Below are positions 27,042 to 36,323 of a stretch of 64,000 bases of DNA, piece after piece. Within the stretch, counting starts at the first letter, position 1. Each line of letters begins with the position of its first letter. Location: contig DXBT01000020.1 in NCBI GenBank assembly GCA_019116365.1, positions 3,450 through 67,449 on the forward strand. The letters are read 5' to 3'. The notes under the pieces were generated by a model. It saw nothing but the letters and a program-made list of their open reading frames with translations, did not search any database and had not been told where the DNA came from. Origin of the DNA: Barnesiella merdipullorum (GTDB lineage: Bacteria; Bacteroidota; Bacteroidia; Bacteroidales; Barnesiellaceae). The position numbers were made by a program, and so were the translations under genes.

Positions 27042-27728
27042 TCAAAAATAGATTACAATGAGTGCATATACCGAGATAGCTACCACGCTCAAATAGATGA
27101 CACCGGTTGCTATCGCAATATCACGGTCTCCCCCATAGGGCGATTCTCGTCGGGCCAGTATGTTTCTTCGCCATAAGAACAGGCGCACTTTTTTCCACAT
27201 TATATATATGATCCACGCGATGACAATACCGGCAACCGTCCCGGCCAGGATATCGCCGGGATAATGTACTCCCAGGTAGATGCGGGAGTAACAGTTGACA
27301 AGGGCCCAAACTATGGCGGTAACGGTAAAGAGGCGATTGCGGAATATCAGCGACAGCAAGACAACGGCTCCAAAGCTGTTGGCCGCATGGCTCGAGATGA
27401 ATCCATATCGTCCTCCCCTGTATCCGTTCACAATCTGGACAAGGGGCGAGAACTCGGGGTCTTGTGCCGGGCGAAACCGGGCAAAATAGGGTTTGCACAG
27501 GGTCGAGGCAAACTGGTCACACAGCGTTATCGTGAGGGCCAATGCTACGACTACCAACGTGGCCTCTTTCCAATTCCTCCGAAACAGAACAAACAACAAA
27601 GAGACAACCAGCGGAGCCCATGTGAGCCTCCCCGTATAAATCCACATGAAGTGGTCTAAGAACTGTGTGTGGGTGTTGTTCAGGAAAAGAAAAAACGCTT
27701 TATCCCACTCGATCAATTGCTCCAGCAC
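27042..27728 (-). CDS. PAP2-superfamily membrane phosphatase
   Basis: 228 residues with the three-part acid phosphatase signature: KPYFARFRP (79-87), SSHA (112-115) and SRIYLGVHYPGD (149-160). About five to six membrane helices. The likely substrate is a lipid phosphate such as undecaprenyl pyrophosphate or a phosphatidyl phosphate, but this is not readable from sequence. The start is GTG 27728 (no ATG available), 13 bp after the batE stop, so it is the last gene of the bat operon. Confidence 0.85.
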   Translation of the reverse strand: MLEQLIEWDKAFFLFLNNTHTQFLDHFMWIYTGRLTWAPLVVSLLFVLFRRNWKEATLVVVALALTITLCDQFASTLCKPYFARFRPAQDPEFSPLVQIVNGYRGGRYGFISSHAANSFGAVVLLSLIFRNRLFTVTAIVWALVNCYSRIYLGVHYPGDILAGTVAGIVIAWIIYIMWKKVRLFLWRRNILARRESPYGGDRDIAIATGVIYLSVVAISVYALIVIYF

Positions 27729-27741
27729 CGGTTATACGCGA

Positions 27742-28497
27742 TTAAATGATTTCTATTGCCGAGGCCGGCAACCACCCGCGATTGCCATCGTTTATTCTCA
27801 CTTCGTACCAATCGTTTACCTTGCCCAGGATAGATACCTTGGTGCCTTCGTGCAGCACAAAGAGATCGGTTCCGCTCTCGGCAGGTGAACTTTTGGCCGA
27901 TACCGTAGCGGCAAACACGATGGCTTCGTCGCGGTTCTCCATCTTGTTGCTCAACCCCCATGCAAACCAGTTGGCCATAATGGCTATCAACAAGACGACA
28001 ATGCCACCAAAGAAGCCAATCTTCTTACTTCTCACCGAGCTGGTAAAGAGGTACAGATAGCATCCACCTATAAAGAGAATAAAGGCTACGATACCTATTA
28101 TAGCCCACCCATTGGACGACAGGGTGCTGCGCAGGGTATCGATCCATACCGAGAGGAAGAAACGCCCCACAGGATCGATTTTATCGACGATGTGTGTATT
28201 GGCCATATCGAGATTGAAACGGGCATCTTCGTCACCGGGATTCAGCAACAGGGCCCGCTCATAGTTCAAAATGGCCTTGGCAAACTCATTGTGCTTGTAA
28301 TAGGCATTGCCCAGGTTGTAATAGAGGTCGGCCGATACGCCATGTTCGCGTGCCGTCTGCTCATACAACTCGATGGCCTTGATATAATCCTCCTGAGCAT
28401 AAGCATCGTTGGCCTGTTTGAGCGTCTCCTGACCATACATTGCCGGGATGCCGGCAACGACGAAAAGCAGGTATATAATTATCTTTTTCATCTTCAT
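27742..28497 (-). CDS. batE: BatE-like TPR and SH3-domain protein
   Basis: 251 residues. Signal peptide (MKMKKIIIYLLFVVAGIPAMYG), TPR repeats at about 25-95 (ADLYYNLGNAYYKHNEFAKAILNYERALLLNPGDEDARFN), two membrane helices (about 130-152 and 161-178), then a bacterial SH3 domain (DLFVLHEGTKVSILGKVNDWYEVRINDGNRGWLPASAIEII). This is the arrangement of BatE in the Bacteroides aerotolerance operon. It acts in the periplasm with the Bat proteins, probably as a scaffold. Confidence 0.85.
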   Translation of the reverse strand: MKMKKIIIYLLFVVAGIPAMYGQETLKQANDAYAQEDYIKAIELYEQTAREHGVSADLYYNLGNAYYKHNEFAKAILNYERALLLNPGDEDARFNLDMANTHIVDKIDPVGRFFLSVWIDTLRSTLSSNGWAIIGIVAFILFIGGCYLYLFTSSVRSKKIGFFGGIVVLLIAIMANWFAWGLSNKMENRDEAIVFAATVSAKSSPAESGTDLFVLHEGTKVSILGKVNDWYEVRINDGNRGWLPASAIEII

Positions 28498-28505
28498 TGT
28501 GTTTT

Positions 28506-30302
28506 TTACTTTTTCACCGTATTTTCCATTTTACCTATGGCCCCGACGGTATGGGCATAGAGTTCGTCCATGGCTTCGTCGGATTGGGAGGGTGCATACT
28601 GGGCAAACTCACAGCGACCGAGTATGTCGTTGAACTCGGCTATCAGTTCGGCTCCGGCTCCATACTTCTCCAACTCGGCTGCCACATTGTCTTTGGTCAA
28701 CTCCGAAGTCGGGATTCCAAGTTTGTCGCTCAAATATCCCCATACAGCCTTGAGAACCTCGTCGTAGAAATGCTCCTTGTCGTGATTCTTCAAATACTTG
28801 CCGGCCACCTTCAGACGTTTCGAAGCCACCTTGTTGGCCTTACGGTTCTTCATTAGGGCTACATTGGCGTTGGCTTTGGCCTGCTTGCGGTTGATAATAA
28901 CAAAGACGATAAAGGCCAGGGCCGGGATAATATACCACAACCAGTATGTCCAGCTACCTATATACACGGTTGGTGTCTGAACCAGATTCATGTTGTTGAG
29001 CTTGATATAATGAATATCCTGGTTCAGCAGCTTCAAGTCCTCCTTATTGGAGAAATTGGCGGCTTTTCCTCCGCTTCCGGGAGCTCCCTTATCGACGGTG
29101 ATTTCATACTCTTCGGTACGCAGGGTTTTATAGCTCTTGCTCTTGATATCGAAGTAAGAGAACTCGACAGCCGGTATCTTGAATGTGCCGGCAAAACGAG
29201 GTATGGTCGTATATTCCACCGTGCGGGTACCACTCACCCCACCCGCCGAGGCTTTGACCGAAACATCGACTTTAGGGTCGTAGGTCTCAAAATCGTTGGG
29301 CAACTTCAAATCGGGATTCTTCAAATACTTCAAGTTTCCCGAGCCCTTGATGATCAATTTCAGCGTAATGGCTTCATTGGCTTTGACATGGGTTGAACTG
29401 ACGGAACTGCTCAGCGAGAAGTCGCCTACCCCACCCATGAACGAAGCCGGTTTTCCACTGGGCAAAGACATTACCTCGACCGTTGCCGAATTTGTACTTA
29501 CCGATCGGCTCACGCCTTGAGGTACTCGCATAGGGCCAAAAGGACCGTTCACCAATTCATAAGTCTGAACCTGAAAATCAAATTTCCCCGGCGTAACGGT
29601 TATCTTGCCCGTACGTTGCGGAAAGAGCAGGCACTGTTTCAAAACAGCGACCTTATAGTTCACCCCGTTGTAATTTTCCAGGTCGAACGATGTATTTTGT
29701 GGCAAGTCAATATCTTGTACTACAAAGCCCTCGAACGAGGGGAAACTGTAATTCTCGGCCTGAATTCCCGAAGCCTGCGTATATAGCTTAATGGTAGCCA
29801 GCACGGCCTCTTGCTCATATACTTTACTCTTGGAGAGTATGGTACGAACAAACAAGGCTGTACCGTCGCTGCTTTGTCCGCCCGACCGACCCGACGATTG
29901 GCCTGTCGAAGCTCCGGCTTTATCGGGAGGCAAAATCGTCAACTTCCAGGTGTTGGTCGAGAGTGTGCGACCATCGGCCGAGATAGTGGCGGGCGAAAAA
30001 GTATAGCTACCCTCTTTGTCGGCCCGAAGCGTGATGACGTGTGTCTCGGTCGTCTGCCGATCGACTTTACCGTTGACAACCGATACGCTTGTACCCGAAC
30101 TTGTTCCCTGGTACAATACCTTGCATCCCGAGAACTCGGGCAGTCTCAAATTCTTACCCGAGGCATTGTACAAGGTATATTCCAGTTGGAATTGCTGTCC
30201 CTGTATCACCTGCCTGGGGCCACTGACCGAAAACCGGACGTTATCGGCCCATAACGAGGCGACGCATACCAGCGAGAAAAATAGAATCCAATATCTTTTC
30301 AT
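28506..30302 (-). CDS. batD: BatD-like protein
   Basis: 598 residues: signal peptide (MKRYWILFFSLVCVASLWA), then repeated beta-sandwich domains typical of BatD (SGPRQVIQGQQFQLEYTLYN, AVLATIKLYTQ, AITLKLIIKGSGNLKYLKNPDLKLPNDFETYDPKV), a membrane helix near 440-460 (WYIIPALAFIVFVIIN) and a cytoplasmic helical tail. Thought to act as a periplasmic partner of the VWA proteins BatA/BatB. It lies 29 bp after batC in the operon. Confidence 0.87.
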   Translation of the reverse strand: MKRYWILFFSLVCVASLWADNVRFSVSGPRQVIQGQQFQLEYTLYNASGKNLRLPEFSGCKVLYQGTSSGTSVSVVNGKVDRQTTETHVITLRADKEGSYTFSPATISADGRTLSTNTWKLTILPPDKAGASTGQSSGRSGGQSSDGTALFVRTILSKSKVYEQEAVLATIKLYTQASGIQAENYSFPSFEGFVVQDIDLPQNTSFDLENYNGVNYKVAVLKQCLLFPQRTGKITVTPGKFDFQVQTYELVNGPFGPMRVPQGVSRSVSTNSATVEVMSLPSGKPASFMGGVGDFSLSSSVSSTHVKANEAITLKLIIKGSGNLKYLKNPDLKLPNDFETYDPKVDVSVKASAGGVSGTRTVEYTTIPRFAGTFKIPAVEFSYFDIKSKSYKTLRTEEYEITVDKGAPGSGGKAANFSNKEDLKLLNQDIHYIKLNNMNLVQTPTVYIGSWTYWLWYIIPALAFIVFVIINRKQAKANANVALMKNRKANKVASKRLKVAGKYLKNHDKEHFYDEVLKAVWGYLSDKLGIPTSELTKDNVAAELEKYGAGAELIAEFNDILGRCEFAQYAPSQSDEAMDELYAHTVGAIGKMENTVKK

Positions 30303-30331
30303 CGTTCTCTTTTATATAAGTTATATCCCCT

Positions 30332-31162
30332 TTACCACTCCTTATCGGTCTTTTTGCGCTTCTGTTGCTGCATCAAAGCCCTTTGCACTTTCTCCTGGGT
30401 GTCGCGCTCGTCCTGTTGGATGGCATCGAGAATTTGCTGTGCATTCTCTTTCGACATCTGCGGCTGCTGAGGTTGCTGTTGCTGAGGATTGTTTTGTTGT
30501 TGATTATCTTTCTGGTCTTGATTGTTCTGGTTGTTCTTGTTCTTATTCTGATCCTGCTGGTCCTGTTTTTTCTGATCTTTCTGTTGATCCTTATTCTGAT
30601 CTTTCTGATCCTGGTTCTTGTCCTGATTCTGTTGCTCTTGCTGCTGTTTCTTCAACAACAATTGAGCCAGTCGCAGGTTGTAGCGGGTTTCATTGTCCTT
30701 GGGATTACGACGCAGAGAGTTTTTATACTCTTCGATACTTCGTGCATAGTTCTTCTCCTGGAACGAGATATTTCCCAGGTTGTGCCAAGCGTGAGCCGTG
30801 CGCAAGGTATCGGACGAGGCTTGCACCACCTTCATATACTCGTTACGAGCATCGTTCCACTTTTGCTGCTTGTAAAGAGATGCACCCAAATTGTAGGTGG
30901 CAATCTCAGACGAAGGATTGGCCTCGAGCGCCTTGCGGTATTCGATTTCGGCCTCGGTATATTTCTTATCTTTAAACAGACTGTTCCCCTTGCGTATGGA
31001 GTTACGCTCGGTCTTGGGGTCGATTTTCTTCTCTTTGGGAGGCTCGACCTTTGCCGAGGCAGTTTGAGCCGCAGGCTTCATGGCGGGCGCATTGCCTTGA
31101 GCCGACACATTCAGTGCCCAACCGGCCAGAACAAAACATATGATATAGTTAATCGCTTTCAT
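30332..31162 (-). CDS. batC: BatC-like TPR protein with a long Gln/Asn/Lys/Asp-rich tract
   Basis: 276 residues. Signal peptide, then TPR units at about 50-165 (SLFKDKKYTEAEIEYRKALEANPSSEIATYNLGASLYKQ, AWHNLGNISFQEKNYARSIEEYKNSL). From about 172 to 240 the chain is nearly all Q, N, K and D (for example QKDQNKDQQKDQKK), then a short end QMSKENAQQILDAIQ ... RKKTDKEW. The low-complexity part is common in BatC and is periplasmic. Operon position between batB and batD supports the assignment. Confidence 0.85.
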   Translation of the reverse strand: MKAINYIICFVLAGWALNVSAQGNAPAMKPAAQTASAKVEPPKEKKIDPKTERNSIRKGNSLFKDKKYTEAEIEYRKALEANPSSEIATYNLGASLYKQQKWNDARNEYMKVVQASSDTLRTAHAWHNLGNISFQEKNYARSIEEYKNSLRRNPKDNETRYNLRLAQLLLKKQQQEQQNQDKNQDQKDQNKDQQKDQKKQDQQDQNKNKNNQNNQDQKDNQQQNNPQQQQPQQPQMSKENAQQILDAIQQDERDTQEKVQRALMQQQKRKKTDKEW

Positions 31163-31186
31163 ATTGCAACTTACATTTTCCAGAAT

Positions 31187-32209
31187 TTATGAGAAGAATG
31201 TTATCTTTTTCAGCCAGCTATTCTTGCGATCGACGATAAAGACATCGATCAGCAGCAATACCAAGGCAATCCAGGCCAACCCCTGGAACTGCTCGTCGTA
31301 TTGCGAATAGACCTTGCTCTCGAGATCGGCTTTCTTCATTTTCTTCACCTCGGAGGTCAGAGCCCGCAAAGCGGCATTGGTATTGTCGGCTCTCACATAG
31401 ATACCGGCACCGGCCTTGGCAATCTCTTGACCGAGAGCCTCGTTCAATTTCGTGATAACCACGTTGCCATCGCGGTCCTTGATAAAATTGGTCTCGCTCT
31501 CTCCTATCGGGATGGGTACCCCCTCGAGCGACCCGATACCAATCACATCGACCTTGATGTTCTTCTCGGCAGCCTCCTTGGCCACTTGAGCGGCATCGTC
31601 TTCATGGTTCTCGGCATCGGTAATGACGATAATGGCTTTATCTACACTCTCGTTGGGCGAGAAGGAATTCATGGCAGTAGAGATGGCCTGCCCGATAGCT
31701 GTACCTTGCGTGGGTACCATCGAGGGGTTGATGGTGTTCAGGAACATCTTGGCCGAGACAAAATCGGAGGTAATAGGCAACTGCGTGTAGGCATCGCCGG
31801 CAAAGACGATAAGGCCTATCTTGTCGTTGTCGAGTTCATCGACCAGTTTCGAAAGCATCATCTTGGCCTTTTCGAGCCGATTGGGGGCAATATCCTTGGC
31901 CATCATCGAGTTGGATACGTCGAGGGCAATCATAATCTCGACGCCCTGTTTCTTGACCGTCTCGAGTTTCGACCCGAACTGAGGCCGGGCCAACATGAAT
32001 ATAATGACAATGAATGCCAATTGCTGAAAGATGAATTTTATCCACGGCTTGTATTTCGACACATCGGTCATGAGCGGCGCCAGTACCGAGGGGTTGCCAT
32101 ACTTGGCCAGATTGCGGCGCGACCGATATCGCCCGTAGATAAAGAGTCCCCACAAAACGGGAACGAGAATCAGCAGATATAGAAATTCGGGTTGTGCAAA
32201 TCGAAACAT
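31187..32209 (-). CDS. batB: BatB-like von Willebrand factor A membrane protein
   Basis: 340 residues from ATG 32209 (the frame opens two codons earlier only at TTG). N-terminal helices, VWA domain with the MIDAS motif ALDVSNSMMAKD and VITDAENHEDD, and a C-terminal helix (LAWIALVLLLIDVFIVD). Second of the paired VWA genes; 13 bp after batA. The VWA domain faces the periplasm and probably assembles a Bat complex with BatA. Confidence 0.9.
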   Translation of the reverse strand: MFRFAQPEFLYLLILVPVLWGLFIYGRYRSRRNLAKYGNPSVLAPLMTDVSKYKPWIKFIFQQLAFIVIIFMLARPQFGSKLETVKKQGVEIMIALDVSNSMMAKDIAPNRLEKAKMMLSKLVDELDNDKIGLIVFAGDAYTQLPITSDFVSAKMFLNTINPSMVPTQGTAIGQAISTAMNSFSPNESVDKAIIVITDAENHEDDAAQVAKEAAEKNIKVDVIGIGSLEGVPIPIGESETNFIKDRDGNVVITKLNEALGQEIAKAGAGIYVRADNTNAALRALTSEVKKMKKADLESKVYSQYDEQFQGLAWIALVLLLIDVFIVDRKNSWLKKITFFS

Positions 32210-32222
32210 AATCAACTTCTTT

Positions 32223-33206
32223 TTAAGGAATATTTTTCAACAACGTTTGACGAAGGAGTATCTCCAGTCCCAGGCACAAAAGTGCCAGAACGGCCCATCG
32301 GGTATATTCCTCTTCTTTTACACTGAACTCCTTGACAGTGAGTTTGGTCTTCTCCAGTTTATCAATCTCTTCAAAGATGCCCTTCAGTACGTTCTTGTTG
32401 GTCGCTCTGAAGTATTTTCCGTCGGCCGTAGCCGCAATTTGCTGCAGAGCAGCCTCGTCCATCTCGACCGGCATATTCTGGTAGGTAATGCCATAGGGCG
32501 TCTGCACCGGCGTGGGGGCCAAGCCTTTGGTTCCTACCCCAATCGTATAGACATGTATGCCAAACGATTTGGCAATCTGCGCCGCCGTGGCCGGGGCTAT
32601 ATCGCCGGCATTGTTTGTTCCGTCGGTAAGCAAAATGATTGTTTTCGACTTGGCCGGTCCATCTTTGATACGGTTGATGGCGGTGGCCAGACCGTCGCCA
32701 ATGGCAGTACCATCGTCAACCATACCGCAATGCACATCTTTCATGAGGTTGAGCAGCACGGCGTGGTCGGTTGTCATGGGACACATGGTAAAGCTCTCGC
32801 CCGCAAAGATAACCAGACCAATGTTATCGTGCTCACGCCCCGATACAAACTGGGCAGCTACGTCTTTGGCAGCCTCAACCCGGTCGGGGTTAAAATCGCG
32901 GGCCAACATACTGCCCGAGATATCGAGTGCCAGCACGATGTCCACCCCCTCGGTCGAGGAATTCTGCCAGTTGTCGGTCGATTGCGGACGAGCCAACGCG
33001 ACAATCAGGAAAGCGACTGCCAGAACCCGCAGTGCAAAAGCGAAATGGCGCAGGTATATCTTGTAGGTGCGCGGCATCTTGTCGAACGGCTGTGTCGTGG
33101 AGACTTGCAAGGGGGCCTGCATATGCTTTTGCTTGAGAACATACCACACAACAACCGGTATGATCAGCAACAGCAGTAGCAGATATAAAGGATTAGCAAA
33201 TACCAT
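32223..33206 (-). CDS. batA: BatA-like von Willebrand factor A membrane protein
   Basis: 327 residues: N-terminal helix, YxLRHFAFALRVLAVAFLIVALARPQ segment, VWA domain with MIDAS DISGSMLARDF and LLTDGTNNAGDIAP, then a C-terminal membrane helix. First of the VWA pair in the moxR-DUF58-batI-batA-batB-batC-batD-batE order. Associated with aerotolerance and oxidative stress in Bacteroides. Confidence 0.9.
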   Translation of the reverse strand: MVFANPLYLLLLLLIIPVVVWYVLKQKHMQAPLQVSTTQPFDKMPRTYKIYLRHFAFALRVLAVAFLIVALARPQSTDNWQNSSTEGVDIVLALDISGSMLARDFNPDRVEAAKDVAAQFVSGREHDNIGLVIFAGESFTMCPMTTDHAVLLNLMKDVHCGMVDDGTAIGDGLATAINRIKDGPAKSKTIILLTDGTNNAGDIAPATAAQIAKSFGIHVYTIGVGTKGLAPTPVQTPYGITYQNMPVEMDEAALQQIAATADGKYFRATNKNVLKGIFEEIDKLEKTKLTVKEFSVKEEEYTRWAVLALLCLGLEILLRQTLLKNIP

Positions 33207-33256
33207 TTTTCAAAATTTATTTTAAAGCCATCATAAGCCTTAGTTCTACATTTCAT

Positions 33257-34246
33257 TTACTCGGTTTTTGCCGAAGTCTCTTCCTTTTTATCGGCATCAG
33301 CTTCGGGAGCCGGTTCTTCGGGTTTGGTCTCTTCGACAAACGTTTCGGCATAACGCATCACCTGTTCGTTGTCATCGGGGAGCGGCCGCATCTTGGCAAA
33401 CTTCACAAAGTCGGCCATGGCGAGGATATCGCGCAGCTGCTGATTCACAGCCTTGGTCTCCTCATTGCGACGCAGCGTATCGATAATCTGTGTCGAGGTC
33501 ATCTCCATGGCGTTGATGTGGAAACGCTGGTCGATATATACACGCAGGATTTCGGTCAAAGTCGTGTAGTAGGCTTTCTCTTGTCCCTGCTGCCACAGCT
33601 TCGAGTCTTTCAACTCGTGCAAAGCCTGCATGGCCCGATCGTAGGGTGGTATCTTCTGTGTTTCATCGACAGTCTCGCCCTCCTTCGCTTTGCGGCCCCA
33701 GCGCCAGTAGGCATAGATACCGGCGGCAATTACCACCAGGGCAATGAGCAGATAGAGGACCCACACCGGCACATAATCCCACAGGACAAAAGGCGGGGCA
33801 TCGACGGTCTTGATATCAAACTCGGCATGAGTCGTATCGACCGGTACAGGCACAACCTTAAGGCTGAGCGACTGGGTCTCGAACGTATCGTTGTCGATCA
33901 CATACTTGAAAGGCGGCAGATAGTAGAGGCCCGAGTCGAACGAGGTAACCAAAACCTCGTTGGTAATTTGTATGCGGTTGTTTTTCAAATCGACCGTATC
34001 GGGTTTGGAGATCTTCAGCACCTCCACCCCGGCGACCAGGGTGTCCTGGATAATGGGCATCCGCACGAACTTGCCTTTGTCTTGCGAGACTTCGAGGTGC
34101 ACGGTGGTCTGGTCGCCCATCATGATAGCCGCCGAGTCCATCTGTGCCCGCACCACAATCTGATTTTGGCCAATGGCACCCATCGTGCCCATCGACACGA
34201 GCAGGCACCCGCCAAACACTCGTAATAGGATAGATCGTATTTTCAT
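33257..34246 (-). CDS. Bat-operon protein between DUF58 and batA (BatI-like)
   Basis: 329 residues: signal peptide, a beta-rich periplasmic domain (about 28-155), a membrane helix near 163-183 (VWVLYLLIALVVIAAGIYAYW), then a cytoplasmic helical domain (PYDRAMQALHELKDSKLWQQGQEKAYYTTLTEILRVYIDQRF) as in DUF4381-type proteins, and an acidic tail (EETKPEEPAPEADADKKEE). Presumed Bat-complex member by position and topology; function unproven. Confidence 0.78.
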   Translation of the reverse strand: MKIRSILLRVFGGCLLVSMGTMGAIGQNQIVVRAQMDSAAIMMGDQTTVHLEVSQDKGKFVRMPIIQDTLVAGVEVLKISKPDTVDLKNNRIQITNEVLVTSFDSGLYYLPPFKYVIDNDTFETQSLSLKVVPVPVDTTHAEFDIKTVDAPPFVLWDYVPVWVLYLLIALVVIAAGIYAYWRWGRKAKEGETVDETQKIPPYDRAMQALHELKDSKLWQQGQEKAYYTTLTEILRVYIDQRFHINAMEMTSTQIIDTLRRNEETKAVNQQLRDILAMADFVKFAKMRPLPDDNEQVMRYAETFVEETKPEEPAPEADADKKEETSAKTE

Positions 34247-34264
34247 AGAATCCTGAATTTTTTA

Positions 34265-35134
34265 TTATCCTCTTCGCTGGAAGAGATTCATAAGGGCAAC
34301 CACAAAGTCGTCGTCGGTGGCAATCGTAGCCAAATCGACACGACTCTTGCGCAAGGTCGCCTGCATCTTGTCTTGCCGGGTATTCCACCACTCGGCATAC
34401 CGGGCCCGCACGCTTGCCGAAGAAGAATCGACCCACTGCTCGACACCCCGCTCGGAGTCTTGCAACTTGATGAGCCCTACATTGGGCAGTTGCGACTCCC
34501 GGCGGTCATAGACCTGTATGGCTACCAGGTCGTGACGGCGGTTGGCAATGGAGAGGGCGTTTTTGTAATCGCCGTTGTCGATAAAATCGGAGATTAAAAA
34601 CGTCGTACAGCGCTTCTTGATGGCATTGGTCATATACTCGAGAGCCAGACCGATATCGGTTCCCGTGCTCTCGGGAGTGAAATCGATCAACTCGCGTATG
34701 ATATAGAGGATGTGTTTGCGTCCCTTCTTGGGCGGGATAAACTTCTCGATGCGGTCCGAGAAGAAAATCATGCCTATCTTGTCGTTGTTCTGTATGGCCG
34801 AGAAGGCAATCGTGGCTGCGACTTCGGCCATCATTTCTCGCTTGGCCTCTCCCACGGCTCCAAAGTTGCGGCTGGCAGAGACATCGACCAACAACATTAC
34901 CGTCAGTTCTCGTTCTTCTTCAAAAACTTTCACAAAGGGTTTGTTGTAGCGGGCTGTCACATTCCAGTCTATATCTCTCACATCGTCGCCATACTGGTAC
35001 TCGCGCACCTCGGAGAAGGCCATACCCCTCCCCTTGAAAGCCGAGTGGTATTGCCCCGCAAAGATATTGCGCGAGAGACCTCTCGTCTTTATCTCGATAT
35101 GACGTACTTTTTTTAACAGTTCACTGGTTTCCAT
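34265..35134 (-). CDS. DUF58 domain protein of the bat operon
   Basis: 289 residues, soluble, with the DUF58 signature GLSRNIFAGQYHSAFKGRGMAFSEVREYQYGDDVRDIDWNVTARYNKPFVKVFEEERE followed by a VWA-like fold (LMLLVDVSASRNFGA). Usually partnered with MoxR ATPases, encoded 27 bp upstream. Confidence 0.9.
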   Translation of the reverse strand: METSELLKKVRHIEIKTRGLSRNIFAGQYHSAFKGRGMAFSEVREYQYGDDVRDIDWNVTARYNKPFVKVFEEERELTVMLLVDVSASRNFGAVGEAKREMMAEVAATIAFSAIQNNDKIGMIFFSDRIEKFIPPKKGRKHILYIIRELIDFTPESTGTDIGLALEYMTNAIKKRCTTFLISDFIDNGDYKNALSIANRRHDLVAIQVYDRRESQLPNVGLIKLQDSERGVEQWVDSSSASVRARYAEWWNTRQDKMQATLRKSRVDLATIATDDDFVVALMNLFQRRG

Positions 35135-35161
35135 AAACAGCAGCTCTCCCTAACCGATTAT

Positions 35162-36157
35162 TTAGGGTACTTCGACCTTGTTGAGTATTTCGCTGATAAT
35201 CTCTTCGGCGGTCATGTTGTTGGCTTCGGCTTCGTAGCTGAGCCCGATACGATGACGCAGCACGTCGTGACATACGGCACGCACATCCTCGGGAATCACA
35301 TAGCCCCGTTGTTTCAAGAAGGCGTAGGCACGAGCGGCCAATGCCAAGTTGATGGAGGCACGAGGCGAAGCTCCAAACGAAATCATATCTTTCAAGTCGC
35401 TCAAGCCATGATCTTGCGGGAAACGGGTAGCGAAAACGATATCGACGATGTAACGCTCGATTTTCTCGTCGATATAGACCTTTTGCACAATCTCGCGAGC
35501 CTCGATAATCTCCGAAGGTTTCAGCACAGGCTTGATCTCGATTTTGCGGCCGCTGATATTTTGACGGATAATCTGTTTCTCCTCCTCTTTTTTGGGATAG
35601 CCTATAATCACTTTGAGCATGAAACGATCGACTTGTGCCTCGGGCAGCGGATAGGTACCCTCCTGCTCGATGGGGTTCTGCGTAGCCATTACCAGGAAGG
35701 GATCGTCGAGTTGGAATGTCTTCTCGCCAATGGTCACCTGACGCTCCTGCATGGCCTCGAGCAACGCACTCTGTACTTTGGCCGGGGCACGGTTTATTTC
35801 ATCGGCCAACACGAAATTGGCAAAGATGGGACCTTTCTTGATTTGGAATTGCTCCTTGGCCTGGCTATAGACCATGGTACCCACCACGTCGGCCGGCAAC
35901 AGGTCGGGGGTGAACTGGATGCGGCTGTATTTCGAGTCGATCAGCGAAGCCAGCGTCTTAATGGCCAACGTCTTGGCCAAACCCGGTACACCTTCGAGCA
36001 GGATGTGACCGTTGGAAAGCAAACCGATCATCAACGAATCGATCAGATGTTTCTGACCCACAATCACCTGGTCCATGCCCTGTGTAATCATGTTCACGAA
36101 CGAACTCTTGCTGGCAATCAGGTCGTTCAACTCCCGAATATCAACTGTTTCACTCAT
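35162..36157 (-). CDS. MoxR-family AAA+ ATPase
   Basis: 331 residues. Walker A-type loop LLEGVPGLAKTLAIKTLA (Gly-rich, Lys), Walker B VLADEINRAPAKVQSALLEAMQERQ, sensor MATQNPIEQEGTYPLPEAQVDRFMLKV, and Arg finger region. MoxR proteins act as chaperones for VWA-containing complexes, here the Bat proteins. First gene of the bat operon with a -7 box about 60 bp upstream. Confidence 0.94.
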   Translation of the reverse strand: MSETVDIRELNDLIASKSSFVNMITQGMDQVIVGQKHLIDSLMIGLLSNGHILLEGVPGLAKTLAIKTLASLIDSKYSRIQFTPDLLPADVVGTMVYSQAKEQFQIKKGPIFANFVLADEINRAPAKVQSALLEAMQERQVTIGEKTFQLDDPFLVMATQNPIEQEGTYPLPEAQVDRFMLKVIIGYPKKEEEKQIIRQNISGRKIEIKPVLKPSEIIEAREIVQKVYIDEKIERYIVDIVFATRFPQDHGLSDLKDMISFGASPRASINLALAARAYAFLKQRGYVIPEDVRAVCHDVLRHRIGLSYEAEANNMTAEEIISEILNKVEVP

Positions 36158-36210
36158 ACGTTTTCTCTTTTTATATTTTCAATTTATACGTTTTTTTACT
36201 TTATCTCTCG

Positions 36211-36218
36211 CAAAATTA
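36211..36218 (-). promoter_or_regulatory. -7 box for the moxR-bat operon
   Basis: TAATTTTG on the minus strand, 54 bp before the moxR ATG. A GTG rather than TTG sits at the -33 spacing (N20). Confidence 0.5.
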
Positions 36219-36277
36219 GCGATAGACAGGCTCTATATCACCCCTATCGTGTTAAAAATGGCTAACCATTTAATTAA

Positions 36278-36317
36278 AAAAGACTAAGTCGCCAACCTCT
36301 TGGGTCAACGACTCAGC
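36278..36317 (-). terminator. Terminator of the HU / HU-LysM operon
   Basis: Arms CTAAGTCG (36284-36291) and CGACTCAG (36309-36316) pair in a 14-bp stem with some GU pairs; TCTTTTTT follows on the minus strand. Confidence 0.7.
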
Positions 36318-36323
36318 TACCGA

